A stretch of DNA of 64,000 nt, from positions 37,501-101,500 of the forward strand of contig JAFEMH010004867.1 of NCBI GenBank assembly GCA_022495995.1. Reading direction: 5' to 3'. Position numbers and translations under genes: made by a program. The notes beneath the pieces were generated by a model that saw only the letters and a program-made list of their open reading frames with translations, had not been told where the DNA came from and ran no database searches. Below, one piece after another: positions 25,701 to 35,800 of this stretch. Each line of letters opens with the position of its first letter. The stretch's first letter is position 1. Source of the stretch: Adenophora triphylla var. japonica (taxonomy: Eukaryota; Streptophyta; Magnoliopsida; Asterales; Campanulaceae).

Positions 25701-25878
25701 AATTTCGGCCGGGTGTGGCCGAACCATAGCTGAATTTCGGCTGGGAGTGGCCGAACCTGAACAGATATTCGGTCACTACTGGCCGAATTTGAGCTACGAA
25801 ACAGAAAAGACATTTTTAACAAATTTAAATGGTTAGAAAACTTACATTAACATTTGATGGTAGAGCTGGAGCATCCAT
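22714..25878 (-). pseudogene. FAR1-type MULE transposase fused to an OTU protease domain, broken
   Basis: Exons inferred in phase: 25878-25846 (MDAPALPSNVN), 25523-24244, 24159-23424 and 23325-22714. Domain order: FAR1-type DNA-binding zinc region (about 25480-25090, CGCKFQLNA and CGFHNHP), MULE transposase core (24800-24300, CTYKTNRYNLPLLEI and VTDRELALMNAI), SWIM zinc finger (about 23905-23840, CGCAVRSACGLPCPHEL) and an OTU cysteine-protease domain (about 23250-22850). The OTU part shows the catalytic DVRGDGNCGF with Cys and a later NNNHYIH with His. The transposase would cut and rejoin element ends; the OTU domain could remove ubiquitin. Lesions: a frameshift at an A-run near 25235, another near 24805, and TAG at about 24288 at a Trp-like position. 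The fusion is read from one continuous splice model. Confidence 0.85.
25575..25788. repeat. Palindromic word array 3 of the MULE (transposase intron 1)
   Basis: Half-sites TTCGGCC and GGCCGAA in about five to six imperfect pairs. It lies in intron 1 (25524-25845) of the transposase-OTU gene, mirroring array 1 in intron 1 of the convergent PMD gene. Confidence 0.85.
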
Positions 25879-26499
25879 GATGAGCCTGCTGAATCTCTTG
25901 TCTTGAAATAAATGTGTATAAATTTTATTTTATTTTGGGAGAGGAAGAGGAAGGAAAGGGAGGAGGTAATTTTTTTTGGAGTAAAAAAATAAAAAAGAAG
26001 TGATTAAGTAAAAAATGTGGTGAAAATTGATGAGGGAGGGAGGGGGAAGGTGGTGAAAATTGATGAGGGAGGGAGGGAAAGGTGGTGAAAATGGTATACG
26101 GGTTTACTCAACAATTTTACGGGTTTATTTAACATTAGTGAATGAGGGGATATATTTAGGGATATTTTTGTCATTTCACTCGATGGCATTTTTGAAAATT
26201 CCAGCTTACGGGTTTACTCAACAATTTTACGGGTTTTTATACCAATTCTCAAAATTATTTGCTCTTTATGCCTTTCGACTTTTAATCATGTTTGAAGTTG
26301 AATGCGATATTTATCAAACCGCCTAACCCGTTTGTGAAAACGCTTGTGAAACGACATTACATCAATCATGTGGTTTGGTTTGGCCATTTTACAACAACTT
26401 ATCTAAACGGATTTTTTTTCCGAATAATTCGTTTTTAAAATTTAATTTTTCAAAATAATTCATTGTTCAAACTATTTCTCTAAATGATCACCTTTTTGA

Positions 26500-26643
26500 A
26501 ACTCGCTACACCGTGTAGCGAGTTTGACTGAGACCGGTCAAACTCGCTACACGGTGTAGCGATTTACAAGTAATTAGGATTTGCTGATTTGTGATTAATT
26601 GATGTAATTAAGAAGACAAACTCGCTACACCGTGTAGCGAGTT
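26500..26643. repeat. Palindromic word array, left arm of second MULE
   Basis: Copies at 26500-26524, 26541-26565 (one mismatch) and 26619-26643. Each is half-site AACTCGCTACAC, one central base, then GTGTAGCGAGTT, so the unit is a 25-bp odd palindrome. Confidence 0.92.
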
Positions 26644-26826
26644 TCTCTTTTCTTTTAGTAGATAAGATTTTTTCAGATTTATTTCCCAATTGTACTGGTA
26701 GACCCTGAAAAAATTTCCAAACAGAGGGAGATAACATAACTTAACCTTGTTGTTCGTACGATCAGGGATAACCGTAGAACCCAAGGCGAGCATGATATAT
26801 GCATGTACGTACATATCAACAAGGTC

Positions 26827-27342
26827 CTACTGGGAATCATCAGCTAGGTCGTGGAAGTGTGAAAATTGGATCGTGATCCACCGTAGCTTTAGACTACTCC
26901 CATCTATATCTCCGGGATTAGGGACAGCCCCTAAAAGCTGCTGACATACATCCCGCCAGTCTACATGTGCTGGGATGCCATCATCAGTAATAACATCCCC
27001 ATCAACCGACAACCTAAAAATCATGTCGATATTCTCTAGGGTGATCGTCATCTCACCAACCGGGAGGTGGAATGAATGGGTTTCTGGACGCCATCTCTCA
27101 ATCAAAGCCTCTAGCAACCCATAATCGTACTGAACTCTCCCTATGTAGTGAACTCCACTAAAGCCGCACTCGGCTAATCTGGACAATATCCTAGGAGCTA
27201 ATCTGTCCGGCAAGGAGGCACCCCGATGAAATGACAGCGGACTAGCAACCTCCACATCAGTCCAAATTAATCGAGCTCTATGGTTTTCATGCTTGATCAG
27301 AACAGAGTTATCGATAGGCCCGGGATCAATGAAGGAATTCAT
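26827..27342 (-). pseudogene. Plant mobile domain protein fragment, 171 residues
   Basis: Open frame containing the PMD signature LIERWRPETHSFHLPVGEMT (residues 80-99) after about 80 residues with RLIWTDVEVAS and the expected spacing. Full PMD domains are usually more than 300 residues, so this is a truncated copy or lacks further exons; I saw no clear ones. It is the only coding sequence of the second MULE and reads away from its right arm. It is not a simple copy of the PMD gene in the neighbouring MULE: around the core the two differ at many positions. Called a pseudogene because of length; translation of the short form cannot be excluded. Confidence 0.75.
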
Positions 27343-28423
27343 CTGTTTATTTCAATATCAAATTAATACTAATATAACAAGATAGTATATGTTGTCAAAC
27401 ACATGTTACAAAAACAACACTTTCCATCATTCTACTAAATTAATAAAATAAGCTATTTTCTTGAAAAGATTTGCAGCATTCTCACCGTCCAAATTAAACA
27501 AAAATAAACAATGTCCTTCTCCATCAAACTTTTCTTTCCATCCACTTTGCCCCAAAACTTTATCATAATACCAACATCTATCCCTCAACATATCATTCTT
27601 TCCACACAAAACTTTATCATAATAACAACACTAAGTGATGAAAATAATGGCAAAATTGAGTTCAATATCAAAGTATACAAACAATTGAGTTCAAAATATA
27701 TCAAAAATTGAGTTGAATAAACCTAAATTGCAAGTAACCAAATAATTAAATCGAAGCAAAATCAATACAAAATGAAGTAAAAAACATGAAGAAGAAGGAG
27801 ACATTTTGCCAAATGGGTGAACCATATATTACAACACAAATTAGTGTTTATGAAACTTTAATTGATAACTTACAAGCTAATTAGAAGAGGAAAAAACAAG
27901 AAAAAGTTGTAGAGTGGATTGGATTGGGATAGGATGGAGGTCGGGGCAAAATCAACACAAAATAATGAAGTAAAAAACATGAATTAAACTTACAATAACA
28001 AACTTTGGTGATGAGAAGCTTGAATTTGATGATCCTCCTTCTCCCTTTCTTCTTCCACCGGCGGCTGTTCTTAGGTTAGGTTTTGATTTTTTTTCTTTGA
28101 ATCGAACAGACTGTATATTAGAATAAAGGGAGAGAGACGAAGTCAATCAAAACATGAAAGAGAAGAATTGAATTGAATGACTCAATTAATTATGAAGCTA
28201 GAGATACATATTTATAGGATTACAATGAGGAGGTAATCTCCTAGAAGGAGAAGGTTTCTAATTCCTAGAAGGAGAAGGTTTCTAATCTAATACAAAGATT
28301 GTGTTTTCTAATCTAATATAATGATTGTGTTTCCTAATCTAATATATAACAATATATACTTTGAATATAATATAATGATATTATATTATATTCCTAATAC
28401 TGTAAATGGCTGGATTTTTTGAG

Positions 28424-28551
28424 AACTCGCTACACGGTGTAGCGAGTTTGTCCTTACTTAATTACAGCAATTAATCACAAACCGACAAACCTTAATTACA
28501 CCAAACTCGCTACACGGTTAAAGAGAAACTCGCTACACCGTGTAGCGAGTT
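28424..28551. repeat. Palindromic word array, right arm of second MULE
   Basis: Copies at 28424-28448 and 28527-28551, plus a truncated copy at 28504-28519. The same 25-bp palindrome as in the left arm (AACTCGCTACAC half-sites). Confidence 0.92.
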
Positions 28552-28819
28552 CCCAAAAAGTGGTCATTTTGGGAAATAGTTTCAAAAGTTAGTTATTTTG
28601 GAAAATAGATTTTTAAAAATGAATTATTTGAGAAAAAAAAATCATCTAAACGCCATGTCCTTTCCGTTTTAGATTTTCTTTTTTGAACATTTCGTATATT
28701 TTGTGCCATTAAAATTAGATAAAATGAAAAAAAAAAAAAAATAGAAATTAAAGTAAAATATTATAATATTAAAATTTTGTTGATATGTAAAAAGGATAGA
28801 AGTTGTTAGTGAGTAAGAA

Positions 28820-29270
28820 GAGTAGGTCTGCTGAGAAACGCGTTTCTCCATAACTATGGAGAAACGTGTTTTTAATAGCCAGAAGCTATGCGTTTGATAA
28901 TCAGAAAAAAAAATTCTGGATATAAGTCTCAAAGGGTTCTGGATATCCAGAAGCTTTGAAACGGATATCCAGAAGCCTTTGGGATGGATATCCAGAAAAA
29001 ATAGATTTGAAGCCAAATTCAAGGCCAAGACCAGAAATTGCTTATTAAAGGTTTCTGGATATCCAGAAACCTTCAAATGTATATCCAGAAACCATCAAAT
29101 GAATATCCAGAAACATTTTGAAAGTTTCTGGATATTCATTTGAAGGTTTCTGGATATCACTTACATAAGCTTCTGGATATCCAGAAGCCTTGGCCTGCAT
29201 TGTCGCGCAACAAGTCAGGCCCCGTTTCTCCATAAGTTATGGAGAAATGCGTTTCTCCCCAGATTTTAGC
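28820..29270. mobile_element. Small MULE-like foldback element
   Basis: 451 bp between copies of GAGTAAGAA (28811-28819 and 29271-29279), a 9-bp duplication of Mutator type. Inverted ends contain GAGAAACGCGTTTCTCCATA at the left and its near complement at the right. The interior is an array of the palindrome TTCTGGATATCCAGAA and halves of it (for example 28937-28952 and 29053-29068). No coding potential. Confidence 0.78.
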
Positions 29271-29577
29271 GAGTAAGAAATAGTAATTGAGATAATTATT
29301 GTGAAGACAAGTAGCTTCAATAATTAAATATTAATAAAAATAAGGTTTTTTTGTTTTAAATTTTAATTGAGACAACAAAAATAAATGTTATCTAATTTAA
29401 TAGGAGAACGAATTGAGTATATAATTTGAGGTCAGTATACTTAATCATCTTTTTTGTATTTTTTTTTTTCTTATAATTTATAATATATAGCATCTTTGAA
29501 TCAAGAACAAAAAATGTTCATTGCCAATGAGTTTGATCTCATACGAGATAAGCCCTTCCCTCTTACAAAAAAGTTAA

Positions 29578-30901
29578 GGGACTGTTTGGTTCGAAGTAAA
29601 AAAAGTGAAGGAATGGAATGACCAATGGAATTGAATTCCTGAAAGAATTGAAATAGAAAAAATCTGGTCAAACCCCTCCGTTTGGTTGGTACGGAATTGA
29701 ATGAAATTGTCATTCAATTCCTTGACAAATCATGTTTGATTTGAAAATACAAATTATAGAAATTGAATGAAAGCATATAAAATGTCAAATTCACCCTTCT
29801 TTTAAAAAATTAATGAGTAATTTTTTTTTTTTTTTGAGGGGAGTGGGGTGGGGTAGGCAAGGGTATGAAAAATGAGTTAAAAAAATTTTTTTTTGTTGGG
29901 GTGGGAATGGGGGTAGGGCGGTGGGTGGGTGGCGTAGACAGGGGGTATGCAAAATGAGTAAAAAAAAAAAAAAATTTTTTTGGAGGGTGGGGGTGTAGGC
30001 GATCTTTGGGTGGGTGGAGTAGGCGGGGGGTATGCAAAATGAGTAAAAAAATTTTTTTTTTTTGGAAGGAGGGTGGGGGGTGGGGGTAGGGGTAGAGCAG
30101 GGCTGGATGGGTTGGTGGGGTAGGCAAGGGGGTATGCAAAATGAGTAAAAAAAAATTTTTGTTGGAGGGGAGGGGGTGGGGGGTAGGGTAGAGGGTGGGT
30201 GGGTGGGTGGGGTGGCGGGTATGCAAAATGAGTAAAAAATTTTTTTTTTTGGAGGGGTGGTGGGTAGAGGCGGGGGCTGGATGGGTGGGGTAGGCGGGGG
30301 TATGCAAAATAAGTAAAAAAAATAATTTTTGGAGGGTGGGAGGGTAGGTAAAGAAATTTGGGTGGGTGGGGTAGGCAGGGGTTATGCAAAATGAGTAAAA
30401 AAATTTTTTTTTAGAAGGGGGGGGGTGGGGGTGAGGGGTAGGGCAGGGCTGGGTGGGTGGGGTAGTTACAAAAAAATGATTACAAATTTTTTTGGTGGGG
30501 GTGGAGTGGGGTAAGCGGGGTGGGTGAGGTAGTTACAAAAAATGATTAAATTTTTTTTTTTTTTTGGGAGGGGGGGGGGGGGTAGGGCGGGGGATGGGGG
30601 AGTTACAAAAAAATGAGTAATTTTTTTTTTTTTTTGGGTGGTGTGTGGGGGGTAGGCAGGGTAGGGGTGATTTGGGTTTGGGGGTATTTTGGTTATAATT
30701 TTTTTTTTTACAACTCCATTCCCTAAGGAATTCATCATTCCTTCCATTTATGGAAGGAATGCCCAATTCCTTCCATCAAAAGAATTTGTCATTCCGATGG
30801 AATGAAAAAACTTGAAAAACTTGAACCACACATGCCTAAGGAATTGGTCAAACGGAATTGACCATTCCATTCCCTCACTTTACCACGAACCAAACGAGGC
30901 C
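29578..30901. mobile_element. PIF/Harbinger (Tourist-like) non-autonomous element
   Basis: Ends GGGACTGTTTGGTTCG and, inverted, GGCCTCGTTTGGTTCG, continuing in a shared stretch with GGAATGGAATG, with target TAA on both sides (29575-29577 and 30902-30904). 1324 bp. The middle is a G-rich minisatellite. No transposase. Confidence 0.75.
29820..30680. repeat. G-rich minisatellite, about ten units of 70-110 bp
   Basis: Each unit has a G-rich block (GGGTGGGTGGGGTAGGC type), then TATGCAAAATGAGTAAAAAA and a T-run. The last three units replace the core with AGTTACAAAAAATGA. Long minus-strand open frames of Pro, His and Lys here are by-products of the repeat. Confidence 0.9.
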
Positions 30902-30904
30902 TAA

Positions 30905-32265
30905 GAGTAAGTCTTAAAAAATGCGTTTTTGCTATTGATTAGGAAAAATCGTTTTTTAAATGTGCCGTGACATTTTTGTAAGTAATCGAAACTTTTTTTA
31001 AAAAATATGCGCTAACATTTTTGTAAATAATCGAAATTTCTCAACACTCCTGACACTATTCAACACATGAACTGAACATTGGACATGTGATACACCACAT
31101 TTGTTCATATTAAACACTACCACTGATATTCTTTCAACATTTCATTTATCGAAATTTCAAAGGCCCATTTGAGTAGCTAAATGACATATTTTGAGATTTT
31201 TAAACCCTTTATCACGAGGCAAAGCCTTGCGACTTTTATGGGTCTCGAAATTCCATTCGCCATCAAACCTTCTAAACATCAATCAAAAGTTCTGAATATC
31301 AATATTAAATGCTTATGGATATTTAGAAGGTTTGTTGGCCTGTACCTGGTTCAAATGTGCTTGTTAATTAATATTCATATGTCTTTGTTATAAATATTCA
31401 TAAACTTTTAAAATTGATATTTAAAAGGTTTGTTGGTAATTGACTTGTTTAAATATGTTTCTTAATTCATATTTAAAAAATTTTAATATTGATATTCAGA
31501 AACCTTTAATGTTGATATACAGAATGTTTCTTGGTTATGGTATTGTGCTTGTTAATGTATATACAAAGGCTTTAAAATATTATTCAGAACCATTTGAGTT
31601 TGATATTTAAAAGGTTTGTTGGCTATTTAACTAGGTTGAAAATTTTATTTACTATAATATGATGCAAGAATGAAAATTCTAAACATTTACGCAAATACGA
31701 AAAGTCGAAAACCTAGTCTGCCTCCGTGGTACGAATAATAAATGTTTAAAACATGGAATAGATTTGTTTTTTGTCCAAACGACGAGAGCAAAATCCGGCT
31801 GCACAGTACAGTTACACTTACGGATACTCTAACTCCAAAAAATAAAATAAAATAATAATAATAATAAATATTATTATCTCATTCTTTGTCGTCTGCGACC
31901 CTGCTTCCTTCGGCTGACTGATCCACTCGCTCGCATGGGTGTTGTGTTGTGGTCTGATCGCGGCGAGATTACGAATCCTTCTATATTTATTTTTCCTCTT
32001 CCCCCTCCCTGTCAGATCCAATGTTTTCTCTTTTCTCTCTCATCCTTCTTCCCCACACATTAATTAACTTAAAATTTCCCATCTTTTGATCCGATTTATT
32101 ACGAATTCTCACAATTTCTTTCTGGGTTTTCAACGGAATTGGGTTTCTGAGTGTTAATTTGATGCCGTTGAAGTAGAATTTTGGGAAATTTTCTTACCCA
32201 AATGTTGAATTGGGACAGTGGGGTCTGAAGACAGTTCCTTTTCTGGGGAATACTGCAGTTAACAA
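30905..32265. other. MAP kinase upstream region
   Basis: AT-rich and without a recognised gene. Positions 31290-31640 repeat diverged words like GATATTTAGAAGGTTTGTTGG, perhaps an old relative of the TTCTGGATATCCAGAA element nearby. An (AATAAT)n tract is at about 31850-31870. The kinase promoter and non-coding first exon should lie at about 31900-32265. Confidence 0.4.
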
Positions 32266-32872
32266 GTACGTTTACCTTTCTAATCACTCGTAGTACAATT
32301 GGTTCCTTAATTTTGTGGGTGTAATTGTATTGTTTCCTGAATTATTACCTCCTGTCTCAAAATGAATGTCAAATAAATTTCAAATTTGATCTTGATGGGA
32401 CGTGAAGAACAAAATTGAAATTTTTTCTGACATTCATTTTAGTACGGACGGAGTAGCACTTTTAATGCATCTATTATATTGTCTAAATTAATTGCTGTAA
32501 ATTGTCTCATGTAGCCTGTAATTTGATTAGATGGATTCAATTTTCTTGTTCTCGAATAATGCAGTTCTGCTGTTTAGATTGATTTTCTGTTCCTTTTCTA
32601 TTAGAAGCTTAAAAGGGCATAAAAACTGTGATGCAAGTCAAGAAGAAAGAAATTACTTCTCGAGCCATAGGAAGAAAATTGTTCACTGGCATGGAGACTG
32701 TCCTCCCTCTCTTAATGATTTCTTAATTATCCCTGTGTCCCATAAGTGTCGAACTTTACCTTTTTATCTGTCTCAACAATTAAGTGTCTCGTTTCTAAAT
32801 TATTTTGATGCTACATTACCATTCTTGGTTAACTTCAGAAGTGATCTTATACTATGTAATTTCGGCTTGTAG
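32266..32872 (+). other. Probable intron in the MAP kinase 5' leader
   Basis: Donor GTACGTTT at 32266 and acceptor CGGCTTGTAG ending at 32872, four bases before the start codon. Inferred from splice sites only. A Stowaway MITE (32348-32453) lies within it. Confidence 0.5.
32348..32453. mobile_element. Stowaway MITE in the MAP kinase leader intron
   Basis: Ends CCTCCTGTCTCAAAATG and CATTTTAGTACGGACGGAG between TA sites, 106 bp. Same family as 3868-3965: the interior holds CAAATTTGATCTTGATGGGA. Confidence 0.78.
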
Positions 32873-32876
32873 GGAA

Positions 32877-35800
32877 ATGGCAACTCCAGTTGAGCCCCCG
32901 AATGGAGTAGGTTCACCAGGGAAGCATTACTACTCCATGTGGCAGACAATGTTTGAAATCGACACCAAATATGTCCCCATAAAACCAATCGGCCGAGGAG
33001 CTTATGGTATTGTGTGCTCTTCTGTTAATAAGGAAACCAATGAGAAGGTTGCTATCAAGAGAATACATAATGTCTTTGACAATCGTATTGATGCCCTCAG
33101 AACTCTGCGTGAATTGAAGCTTCTCCGACATCTCAGGCATGAAAATGTAATCGCCTTGAAGGATGTCATGGTGCCCATCCACAGGAGAAGTTTCAAGGAA
33201 GTTTACTTAGTTTATGAATTAATGGATACCGATTTGCATCAGATTATCAAGTCATCTCAAGCTCTTTCAAATGATCACTGCCAATATTTTCTCTTCCAGG
33301 TACATCAATCAGTTTTTGTTTTATGATATTTCCATTCCTAGTCATTTCATTAAGCCTCAAAAACATTTCATGTTGTTTTTCTTTTCTTTTTTTTTTTCTT
33401 CTATTTTATAATATTTCAATCAATTTTTGTTTTATGTAATTTCCATTTCTCGTCATTTCATTAAGCCTCAAAAACTTTTCATGTTTTTTTTTTCCTTTTT
33501 TTTTTCTGTTTTTTCATATTTGTTTTTTTCCAAATTTTTTCGATTCTCCCCAAAATTTCTTCCCACCTATCTCTTCGTTTTTCTTTGTTTTTTTTAAATA
33601 TTATTTTTCCACCTCTTTTCTTTGACAATTCCGTATGATAGATCATATTAGCCGACCAGAAAGAAATTACAGTGTAAAATGTTATGTTTATTCATCAATT
33701 CTTGGAGTATTTAAACAGACTTGTAACAAACTTACATCAACTTTCATATATCTGCCTAACAACTTTTATAACAGATACTTAACTTCTTTTATTTACATTT
33801 AACTCTACATCCTCTGTATTTGCTGTATTGCCACTCTGCACCGCTGAAGTTGTGATATCTTGAGTGTCAACTTCATTCATAGCTTTATCATCCCCTCTCA
33901 AGATGAAAGAGCTGAACAAGTTCAGAACATTCAACTTGGCTAATAGAAATTGAAGCTGAGTAGAAGATAATGCCTTTGTGAAAAGATCAGCAAGCTGCAA
34001 CTTAGTAGAAACATAGGCAGGCTTAAGAACCCCAGATGCAATTTTCTCCCTAATTAAATGATAGTCTATCTTTATGTGTTTAGTACGTTCATGAAACACT
34101 GGGTTGGAGGCAATATGTAGGGATGCCTGGTTGTCACAAAACAAGGAAGCAGGTGTCAAACCAGTGAAACCAATCTCAGCAAGTAGAGAAATAATCCAAG
34201 TAGCTTCAAAACTTGTAGAAGCCATGCTCCTATATTCAGCCTCAGCTGAACTTCTGGACACTGTTGTCTGCTTCTTAGCTTTCCAAGAGACAAGAAAGGA
34301 GCCAAGAAATATGCAGTAGCCAGTCAATGACTTTCTTGTAGTGGAGCAAGAAGCCCAGTCAGCATCATAGAAGACTCGTATGTTAAATGTAGTAGAAGAA
34401 GAATAGAACAACCCTTGACCAGCGGTACCTTTAAGATATTTAACCAACTTTAAGGCTGTATCCCAGTGAGAAACCCTAGGAGAACTCATAAACTGACTGA
34501 GAATATGGACACTGTATGATAGATAGGTCTGGTAATAGTCAGGTAGATTAACTTCCCAACTAATCTCCTATATTGCTTAGGGTCAGAAAAGAGAGCACCA
34601 TTGTCTGCAGCCAAAGAGTGATTTTGCTTCATGGGCAGCTTGGAAGATCTGGCTAACATAAGACCAGTGTCATCAATGATATCCAGAGTGTATTTTCTCT
34701 GGTGAATACAAATACCCTTAGTTGACCTGGCAATCTCAAGTCCAAGAAAATACTTCAAAGGTCCTAAGTCCTTGATCTTGAACTGAGATAAGAGATAGGC
34801 TTTAATCTGAGTTATTGTGTGAGGACATGACCCTGTGACAATAATGTCATCCACATACACCAATAAAACACTAAATGCAGATGTAGTCTTCATGTAAAAT
34901 AAGGTGTGATCATTTTTGGACCGAGTGAAACCATAGGTAAACAATGCAGTAGACAATTTAGAGAACCATTGCCTAGGAGCTTGCTTTAACCCATATAAGG
35001 GTTTAACCAACCGTTGATTGGGAACTGTTGGGATATAGATTCAGGCACAGAATACCCATGAGGAAGACTCATAGACACTTCTTCTGATAAGTCACCATGC
35101 ATAAATGCATTTGTGACATCCATTTGATCCAAAGTTCAATGTAAAGCACTAGCTAAGGCAATCAAAATTCTAACCGAAGTCATTTTAGCAACTGGTGCAA
35201 ATGTTTCAAAACAATCAAGACCTTCAATTTGTGTAAATCCCTTGGCAACCAACCTTGCTTTGTGCTTATCAAGAGTACCATCTGGCTTAAATTTAAGTTT
35301 GTATATCCATTTGCACCCCACAAGCTTTTTATCAGCAGGTAAAAGGTAAAGGTTGAACTATCCAAGTGTTATTTTGTTCTAAAGCTTGAATCTCAATTGT
35401 CATTGCTCTGCACCAGTTGGAATCCTTTATGGCTTGCTTATATGAAGATGACTCAGAGAAGGATGATATATTACAAATATAAGAGAAATAAGGAGAAATT
35501 TGAGAATAAGAGACTGAAGAAGAATGACTTACCAGATAACAAGAACTTTAGGGATGGGTAAAAGAAGAAGGAAAACCATCATAATCTTTGTATTTGACAG
35601 GTATGTCTAGTTCTTGCAGGTCTAGTATGAGAACTTGAAGATATATGATCTGTGCAATCTATAACATGAGGTGATACATGTGAAGTATGATCATCAGATA
35701 AAGGAGATAAAGTAGCATTATCAGAAGGAGTACTTATAGTATCAGTTGTGTCATAGTCAGAATAGTCAAAGTACTCGGAACAAGTAAAAAAGGAATTATT

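Larger units (their letters stand above)
18534..26250. mobile_element. Large Mutator-like element (MULE) with transposase-OTU and PMD genes
   Basis: 7717 bp, flanked by a perfect 9-bp target duplication AAAATTATT (18525-18533 and 26251-26259), the Mutator hallmark. Ends begin GAGAGTTGTTATA and, inverted, GAGAATTGGTATA, continuing into a shared stretch with ATTGTTGAGTAAACCCGTAA; a further copy of that stretch lies at about 26095-26130. Two genes read inward from the ends: a PMD gene on the plus strand and a FAR1/MULE transposase-OTU gene on the minus strand, a convergent layout like maize MuDR. Three arrays of a palindromic word lie in the first intron of each gene and between their 3' ends. 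An RTE LINE tail and a Stowaway MITE have inserted within it. Both genes carry lesions, so this copy is probably not autonomous. Confidence 0.92.
26410..28643. mobile_element. Second MULE carrying a PMD gene
   Basis: 2234 bp with a perfect 9-bp target duplication ATCTAAACG (26401-26409 and 28644-28652). Terminal arms of roughly 230 bp are inverted copies: GATTTTTTTTCCGAATAATTC at the left and GATTTTTTTTTCTCAAATAATTC read inward from the right. Each arm holds three copies of a 25-bp palindrome. Inside is a PMD coding fragment on the minus strand and no transposase, so it is non-autonomous. It lies 150 bp from the end of the large MULE. Confidence 0.92.

Noticed and set aside
26608..26944. Small open frames near the second MULE's left arm
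   Set aside because: They span the palindromic words or are antisense to the PMD fragment.
28820..29270. CRISPR-like appearance of regularly spaced palindromes
   Set aside because: Repeat spacing is irregular, the sequence is plant nuclear DNA, and the 9-bp duplication and inverted ends explain it as a transposon.
29810..30766. Long minus-strand open frames rich in Pro, His and Lys
   Set aside because: They are translations of the G-rich minisatellite; all frames give similar low-complexity strings and none resembles a protein family.
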